Below are positions 5,819 to 9,742 of a stretch of 9,742 nt of DNA, in pieces. The notes below the pieces were generated by a model. It had not been told where the DNA came from. It worked only from the letters and a program-made list of their open reading frames with translations, and did not search any database. Made by a program: the position numbers and the translations under genes. Every line of letters begins with the position of its first letter. The stretch's first letter is position 1. The DNA comes from Galactobacter sp. (lineage in GTDB: Bacteria; Actinomycetota; Actinomycetes; Actinomycetales; Micrococcaceae): positions 1 through 9,742 of the forward strand of contig JALAHE010000135.1 of the NCBI GenBank assembly GCA_022712075.1, written 5' to 3'.

Positions 5819-6526
5819 CTAGCCGACCTTGATCTTGTACTCGTCCTCGACCTTCGGGTACGTCTTCCCGCTCGCCTGGAGGCCCAGGCGGTAGTAGACG
5901 AGTGTGAGGTTCGTGTCGGTGGGGGCCTTCACGTAGTAGACGCAGTAGCCCTCGGCGGTCTTGCCCGGCTCCGGGGAGTCGAAGGGCGTGAGCTTCTGCT
6001 CGCTCATGTCGGCCTTGACGCTCGTGGTGATGCTCGTGGCCTTGCTCGTCGCCGCGTCCGTCTTCAGGAGCAGGTTCGAGCACGAGGTCGAGTTGTAGTA
6101 CTTGGTGCCGGCCGTGACCGTGTACTTCACCGCCACGTAGGTGGTGCCGCCCGGGGGCGTGGCCCACGTGCCGGTGCCCTGGAAGCCGTTGGCGATGCCA
6201 GTGACCTTGATCTTGTCGCCGAGCACCTCGTCGGTGATCGTCTCGCTCGAGGCCTTCTTCTCCTCGATCTTGCTGGCGGCCGCGGTGCCCGCCGAGGAGG
6301 AGGACGTCTCGCTCGCCGGGGTGGAGGCCGTGGCCTCCGTGGCGCTGGCGCTCGTGGACGCCTCGGCGGAGGTGCTGGGCGCGGCACTCGACGCGCTGGG
6401 GCTCGTGGACGCCGGCGCGGCGCCGGTCGAGGACGCGGCTGGAGTGGAGCCGCCCGTGCAGGCGCTCAGGCCAAACGCTGCAGCGGCGAGGAGAGCGCAG
6501 GCGGGCAGAAGGCGATGCTTGTTCAT
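5819..6526 (-). CDS. Secreted lipoprotein with Ser/Ala/Thr-rich linker and C-terminal beta domain
   Basis: The 235-residue product is an exported lipoprotein of unknown role. It has a lipoprotein signal peptide: MNKHR, a hydrophobic core, and the lipobox LSAC with the lipidated Cys at residue 23. Residues 24 to about 93 are almost only Ser, Ala, Thr, Pro and Glu, a disordered spacer likely to span the cell wall. The C-terminal domain (about 96-235) contains GTTYVAVKYTVTAGTKYYN and a later VYYVKAP strand, which resembles the Ig-like DUF4352 family of secreted actinobacterial and firmicute proteins. C149 and C195 could form a disulfide. The start is ATG at 6526 with GGGGGA seven bases upstream; longer in-frame versions would bury the signal peptide. 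It diverges from the nucleoside hydrolase. The fold assignment is tentative; the lipoprotein call is firm. Confidence 0.88.
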   Translation of the reverse strand: MNKHRLLPACALLAAAAFGLSACTGGSTPAASSTGAAPASTSPSASSAAPSTSAEASTSASATEATASTPASETSSSSAGTAAASKIEEKKASSETITDEVLGDKIKVTGIANGFQGTGTWATPPGGTTYVAVKYTVTAGTKYYNSTSCSNLLLKTDAATSKATSITTSVKADMSEQKLTPFDSPEPGKTAEGYCVYYVKAPTDTNLTLVYYRLGLQASGKTYPKVEDEYKIKVG

Positions 6527-6587
6527 GGTGATTCCCCCTAGATGGCTTCGACGCGGGCCGCCGTTCCCCCTGGCGACCCACACCACA

Positions 6588-6593
6588 AACATA
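6588..6593 (-). promoter_or_regulatory. Possible -10 element for the lipoprotein gene
   Basis: TATGTT on the minus strand lies in the most AT-rich part of the divergent intergenic region, about 60 bases upstream of the lipoprotein ATG. No convincing -35 hexamer sits at the right distance (GGAAAA is the nearest), so this is a weak call. Confidence 0.28.
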
Positions 6594-6635
6594 ACACCGT
6601 CAGATCGTCTTTTTCCTGTGCGTCGGCGTCGCTGG

Positions 6636-6641
6636 GATACT
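6636..6641 (+). promoter_or_regulatory. Possible -10 element for the nucleoside hydrolase gene
   Basis: GATACT matches the TATAAT consensus at four of six positions and would give a short leader of about 28 bases before the ATG at 6676. The T-rich patch around 6608-6614 is close to where a -35 would be, but no TTGACA-like hexamer is present. The call is weak. Confidence 0.33.
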
Positions 6642-6675
6642 GGGGAGCCCGCAGGCCCACCCACCCAGGAGCACC

Positions 6676-7623
6676 ATGGCAGCCAAGATCATCCTCGATT
6701 GCGATCCCGGGCACGACGACGCCGTCGCCCTGCTCCTGGCCTGGGGCAACCCCGAGGTGGACCTCCTCGCCGTGACCACCGTGGCCGGCAACCAGACGCT
6801 GGAGAAGGTCACGCGCAACGCGCTCTCCGTGGCCCGCGTCGCCGGGATCACGGGGGTTCCCTTCGCCGCCGGGGCCGACCGCCCGCTGCTGCGCGAGGTC
6901 CAGGTGGCCGACGGCGTGCACGGCGAGTCCGGCCTCGATGGCCCGGTCCTGCCCGAGCCGAGCATTGAGCTTGACCCCCGCCACGGCGTCGACCTCATCA
7001 TCGACACCGTCATGGCCCACGAACCGGGCACGGTCACGCTCGTCCCCACCGGCGCCCTGACCAACATCGCCCTCGCCGCCCGCAAGGAGCCGCGCATCGT
7101 GGAGCGCGTCAAGGAGGTCGTGCTCATGGGTGGCGGCGTGCACGAGGGCAATTGGTCCCCCGTCGCCGAGTTCAACATCGTGGTCGACCCCGAGGCGGCC
7201 CACATCGTCTTCTCCGCCGGGTGGAAGGTCGTCATGATCGGCCTCGACGTCACGCACCAGGCGCTCGCGACGCGCGCGGTGCGCGATCGCGTCCTGGCCC
7301 TCGGCACGGGCCCGGCCCGCTTCGTCGACGAGCTCATGGACTTCTTCACGCAGGCCTACGAGGACAACCAGGGCTTCGACGCCCCGCCGGTCCACGACCC
7401 CTGCGCCGTGGCCTACGTCATCGATCCGAGCCTCGTCACCACGGTCAACGCGCCCATCGACGTGGAGACCCAGGGCCGCCTCACGACGGGCATGACCGTG
7501 GTTGACCTGCGCTCCCCCGCCCCCGCCGACTGCCCCACGTGGGCAGGCCGCGATCTAGACGCCGAGCGCTTCTGGGACCTCGTCATCGATGCGCTCGAGC
7601 GCATCGGCGAGCCGGCCGTCTGA
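6676..7623 (+). CDS. Ribonucleoside hydrolase (IunH/Rih family)
   Basis: This enzyme cleaves the N-glycosidic bond of ribonucleosides to free base and ribose, in nucleoside salvage in the cytoplasm. The 315-residue protein is full length. The calcium-binding N-terminal signature LDCDPGHDDA gives D8, D10, D14 and D15; EFNIVVDPEAA (165-175) contributes the ribose-binding Asn/Asp region; VHDPCAVA gives H240 and the calcium-ligand D241. VHGESGL places a histidine at residue 82. A His pair at about 82 and 239/240 is the pattern of the pyrimidine-preferring RihA/RihB enzymes, so cytidine or uridine is the likely substrate, but purines cannot be excluded. The start is ATG at 6676 with AGGAG at 6667-6671. 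It is a single-gene unit, divergent from the lipoprotein and convergent with the response regulator. Confidence 0.95.
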   Translation: MAAKIILDCDPGHDDAVALLLAWGNPEVDLLAVTTVAGNQTLEKVTRNALSVARVAGITGVPFAAGADRPLLREVQVADGVHGESGLDGPVLPEPSIELDPRHGVDLIIDTVMAHEPGTVTLVPTGALTNIALAARKEPRIVERVKEVVLMGGGVHEGNWSPVAEFNIVVDPEAAHIVFSAGWKVVMIGLDVTHQALATRAVRDRVLALGTGPARFVDELMDFFTQAYEDNQGFDAPPVHDPCAVAYVIDPSLVTTVNAPIDVETQGRLTTGMTVVDLRSPAPADCPTWAGRDLDAERFWDLVIDALERIGEPAV

Positions 7624-7651
7624 GGCCGGCGGGCTCCCTGCCCAGGATGCG

Positions 7652-7692
7652 CGACGGCGCCGTTCCCGCCTCAGGCGGGCACGGCGCCGTCG
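7652..7692. terminator. Bidirectional terminator between convergent genes
   Basis: A long inverted repeat has a 12-bp outer stem (7652-7663 with 7681-7692), one T-C mismatch, a 6-bp inner stem (7665-7670 with 7674-7679) and a TCA loop. It lies between the stops of the rightward nucleoside hydrolase (7623) and the leftward response regulator (7712), so it can serve both. No strong T-run flanks either side. Confidence 0.75.
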
Positions 7693-7711
7693 GGCGTTCC
7701 GGAACCGGGCC

Positions 7712-8428
7712 TCAGCCCTCGCCGCCGGGCGTGACGATCCCGTACTCGTAGGCGAACACCACGGCCTGCACGCGATCGCGCAGGTTCAGCTTGGCGAGCA
7801 CGCGGCGCACATGAGTCTTGACGGTCGCTTCGGAGACGAAGAACTCCGTGGCGATCTCCTGGTTCGAGCGCCCGGCGGCCATGGCGCCGAGGATCTCGCG
7901 CTCGCGCGGGGTGAGCTCGGCCAGGCCGCGGGCCACCTCCGGCGGCACCACGGGCAGGGCGGCCGTGGCGGTCGCCGCCGCCTGGGCCGCGCCGCCCGGG
8001 CGCACGTAGGTCTCGAGGAGGCGTTTGGTCACGCGCGGGGCCACGACGGCGTCGCCGCTGGCCACGAGCCGCACGGCCCGCACGAGCTCCTCCGGGTCAA
8101 CGTCCTTGAGCAGGAACGCCGAGGCGCCGGCGGTGAGCCCGTTGAAGGCGTACTCGTCGAGGTCAAAGGTCGTCAGGATGATGACTCGGGTGTCGGGGAA
8201 CTCGCCCACGATCCGCCGCGTGGCCTCGATCCCGTCCATGACGGGCATGCGCACGTCCATGAGCACCACGTCCGGCTTCTCCCGCGCCACGAGCTGCACG
8301 GCCGCCGCGCCGTCGGAGGCCTCGCCCACCACGTCCAGGTCGTCCTCGGCGTCGAGGATCAGGCCGAAGCCCGTGCGCAGCAGCGGCTGATCGTCCACCA
8401 GGGCAACCCGGATCGTGTTCTCGCTCAT
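7712..8428 (-). CDS. NarL/LuxR-family response regulator
   Basis: This is the DNA-binding partner of the kinase encoded just upstream. The 238-residue protein has a receiver domain (about 6-122) with acidic pocket D12/D13, phospho-acceptor D58 in VLMDVRMPVMDG, T86 and K108. An Ala-rich linker (about 143-165) leads to a LuxR-type helix-turn-helix (about 171-232) starting LTPREREIL, with the recognition region SEATVKTHVRRVLAKL. All phosphorylation residues are intact. The start is ATG at 8428, overlapping the kinase stop in an ATGA, with GAGGAG three bases upstream; longer in-frame forms would run into the kinase gene. The overlap implies translational coupling and matched amounts. Target genes are unknown; no transporter or other effector gene lies next to it in the window. 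Confidence 0.96.
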   Translation of the reverse strand: MSENTIRVALVDDQPLLRTGFGLILDAEDDLDVVGEASDGAAAVQLVAREKPDVVLMDVRMPVMDGIEATRRIVGEFPDTRVIILTTFDLDEYAFNGLTAGASAFLLKDVDPEELVRAVRLVASGDAVVAPRVTKRLLETYVRPGGAAQAAATATAALPVVPPEVARGLAELTPREREILGAMAAGRSNQEIATEFFVSEATVKTHVRRVLAKLNLRDRVQAVVFAYEYGIVTPGGEG

Positions 8429-9742
8429 GACTCCTCTTCCCGGCCGCGCGCGGCCCGCGATTCCTGTCCGTTCGGGGCCGGAAGCCAGGCCTCCACGCCC
8501 CATCCGCCGCTCTCCAGCGGGCCCGCCGTGACGGAACCGCCAAAGAGCCTGGCGCGCTCAACCATGCCAGAGAGGCCGATGCCGCTGCCCTGCGAGCGCG
8601 GGCGGCGGCTCGCGTGGCGGCCGTCGTCGCGCACGCGCAGGTGCACCCCGTGCTCGTCGGCGCGCATCCACACGAGCACCTCGCTCGGATCCTTGGCGTA
8701 GCGCAAGGCGTTCGTCAGGGACTCCTGCACAATCCGCACGGCGCTCAGCCGCAGGGCCGGATCCTCGGGGAGCAGGCCCTGGCGGTCGACGCGCAGCGGC
8801 AGGCCCGTGGCGCGGAAGCCGTCGAGCATCCCGTCGAGGTCGGCGCCGGCGCCGGCCGGCCCCAGCGGGGCGTCGTCCGCCTCCGCGCGCAGCACGCCGA
8901 GGCTGCGGCGCAGGTCGGCGAGCGCCGTGCGGCCCGTCTTCGACACGTCCCCCATGACGGAGAGCGCGCGCTCGGGGTTCTTGGCCCCGACCTTTCGCGC
9001 GCCGTCGGAGAGCGCAATCATGACGGAGAGCGAGTGGGCAACGATGTCGTGCATCTCGCCGGCGATGCGATTGCGCTCGCGGCCACGGGCGAGGTCCTGG
9101 GCGCGGCGGGCCCAGCCCTCCAGCTCGGCCTCGTGGAGACGCTGGTTGCGCACCCAAGCGCCGAAGAACACCACGAGGGCGTTGACGAGGGCGTAGCTGC
9201 CCACCAGAACGATCAGCAGAATCACGAGCGCCGCCGGGTCGGCGCCGTCCGCCAGCGCATCCCACTCGCCCGTCCGCGCGTACCAAATGAGCAGGCACAC
9301 GGCCTCAAGGACCGTAACGATGAAGGCGACGGTGTACACGCGCGCCGCCGCGTACTGCCGCGCCACGGCGTACAGCGCAAACCACAGGCCGATGCCCATG
9401 GAGGTCAGCGGCAGGGCCAACAGCATGGAGCCGAGCTCCAGCACCGTGACGATGACGAGCACCCCGAGGGGGAAGCGCCGCCGGAAGAAGAGGGCCCCGG
9501 CGATGAGCGCCATCACGGCAAAAACCCACGGCCAGGACGGATTGGTCTGCGCGATGGAGAAGATGAGGGTCAGCAGCGAGAGCACCACGTACCCGGCGCA
9601 CACGGCCAGGTCCATCGTCAGCGGGTGCGAGCGCACGTAGCGCCGCAGCTTCGAATGGTGGCGGTCGCCGAGCGCCTGCCAGACGTCGTCGCCGTCGGGG
9701 ATACCGCGCAGGGCGTCCCACCCCGCCTCCGGCGGGCTGGGA
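8425..9742 (-). CDS. Sensor histidine kinase, NarL/DesK type, probably 5'-truncated by the window
   Basis: This membrane kinase senses an unknown signal and phosphorylates the downstream regulator. Counting from GTG at 9636, about five or six membrane segments (about residues 9-30, 36-51, 56-90, 100-120, 137-161) are followed by a HisKA_3 dimerisation helix with RNRIAGEMHDIVAHSLSV (phospho-His 196). An HATPase domain follows, with N-box IVQESLTNALRYA (N309), VRDDGR (D337/D338) and GSGIGLSGM (359-367). No extracellular domain is visible, so sensing is probably within the membrane. The reading frame stays open for 35 more codons to the right edge, with G or C in 33 of 35 third positions, and the GTG has no clear ribosome binding site. 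The true start is therefore probably outside the window; if not, the gene is 8425-9636 (403 residues). Its stop overlaps the regulator start. Confidence 0.92.
   Translation of the reverse strand, partial: PSPPEAGWDALRGIPDGDDVWQALGDRHHSKLRRYVRSHPLTMDLAVCAGYVVLSLLTLIFSIAQTNPSWPWVFAVMALIAGALFFRRRFPLGVLVIVTVLELGSMLLALPLTSMGIGLWFALYAVARQYAAARVYTVAFIVTVLEAVCLLIWYARTGEWDALADGADPAALVILLIVLVGSYALVNALVVFFGAWVRNQRLHEAELEGWARRAQDLARGRERNRIAGEMHDIVAHSLSVMIALSDGARKVGAKNPERALSVMGDVSKTGRTALADLRRSLGVLRAEADDAPLGPAGAGADLDGMLDGFRATGLPLRVDRQGLLPEDPALRLSAVRIVQESLTNALRYAKDPSEVLVWMRADEHGVHLRVRDDGRHASRRPRSQGSGIGLSGMVERARLFGGSVTAGPLESGGWGVEAWLPAPNGQESRAARGREEES

Noticed and set aside
5685..6581. Upstream extension of the aminopeptidase frame to 729 codons
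   Set aside because: It crosses the lipoprotein gene in the wrong frame (Arg/His-rich nonsense) and the two hairpins. The ATG at 5684 has a ribosome binding site and gives the standard M18 length.
6527..6664. 46-codon N-terminal extension of the lipoprotein
   Set aside because: It would place the signal peptide and lipobox internally and overlap the divergent promoter region; the ATG at 6526 has its own GGGGGA.
8442..8455. 14-bp palindrome GGCCGCGCGCGGCC near the kinase-regulator junction
   Set aside because: It is inside kinase codons for Arg/Ala/Gly and is of a kind expected by chance in this composition; no independent support for a regulatory role.
8429..8503. 25-codon N-terminal extension of the response regulator
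   Set aside because: It lies inside the kinase coding sequence, while ATG at 8428 gives a standard receiver N terminus and an ATGA overlap.
7589..8701. A 370-codon plus-strand open frame across the regulator and kinase
   Set aside because: It is antisense to two genes with intact catalytic motifs, and its translation has no recognisable domain.
1..9742. Mobile elements, CRISPR arrays, tRNAs, attachment sites, defence systems
   Set aside because: I found no transposase or integrase coding sequence, no spaced direct repeats, no tRNA-like cloverleaf and no toxin or nuclease gene. All long coding regions are assigned to ordinary chromosomal families.

Overview
This 9.7-kb window is very GC-rich. 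Every real gene has G or C at most third codon positions and most start sites carry AGGAGG-like ribosome binding sites. Together with the protein sequences (S6, S18, L9, a glycine-rich single-stranded DNA-binding protein, a NarL-type two-component pair) this points to the chromosome of a high-GC actinomycete (Actinomycetota), probably in or near the Actinomycetales/Micrococcales. I cannot name a species. There are no transposases, integrases, tRNAs, rRNAs, CRISPR arrays or phage genes, so it reads as ordinary core and near-core chromosome.

Layout, left to right. (1) Positions 29-1828, minus strand: the conserved ribosomal/replication operon rpsF-ssb-rpsR-rplI (S6, SSB, S18, L9), closed by a strong hairpin at 29-62. 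Its leader (about 1829-1945) contains a segment complementary to the rpsF Shine-Dalgarno, and a hairpin is centred on the rpsF stop codon. (2) 2096-4216, minus: a 706-residue two-domain membrane acyltransferase (acyltransferase-3 plus extracellular SGNH domain), probably O-acylating a cell-surface glycan. (3) 4392-5684, minus: an M18-family metallo-aminopeptidase ending in a textbook terminator. (4) 5819-6526, minus: a secreted lipoprotein with a long Ser/Ala/Thr linker, followed by two hairpins. (5) 6676-7623, plus: a ribonucleoside hydrolase, diverging from the lipoprotein. (6) 7712-9742, minus: a NarL/DesK-type response regulator and sensor kinase, translationally coupled by an ATGA overlap; the kinase probably runs off the right edge. 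The hydrolase and the regulator converge on a long shared hairpin.

How the genes relate. Only the ribosomal operon and the two-component pair are clear functional units. The acyltransferase, aminopeptidase and lipoprotein are co-oriented, but each is separated by a hairpin and is probably its own transcription unit. I found no clear new multi-gene system. The points most worth a second look are RNA-level structures around rpsF (a possible S6:S18 autoregulatory leader and a stop-codon hairpin), the cysteine-free S18 in the main operon, the eight-cysteine extracellular part of the acyltransferase, and the hairpin over that gene's start codon.
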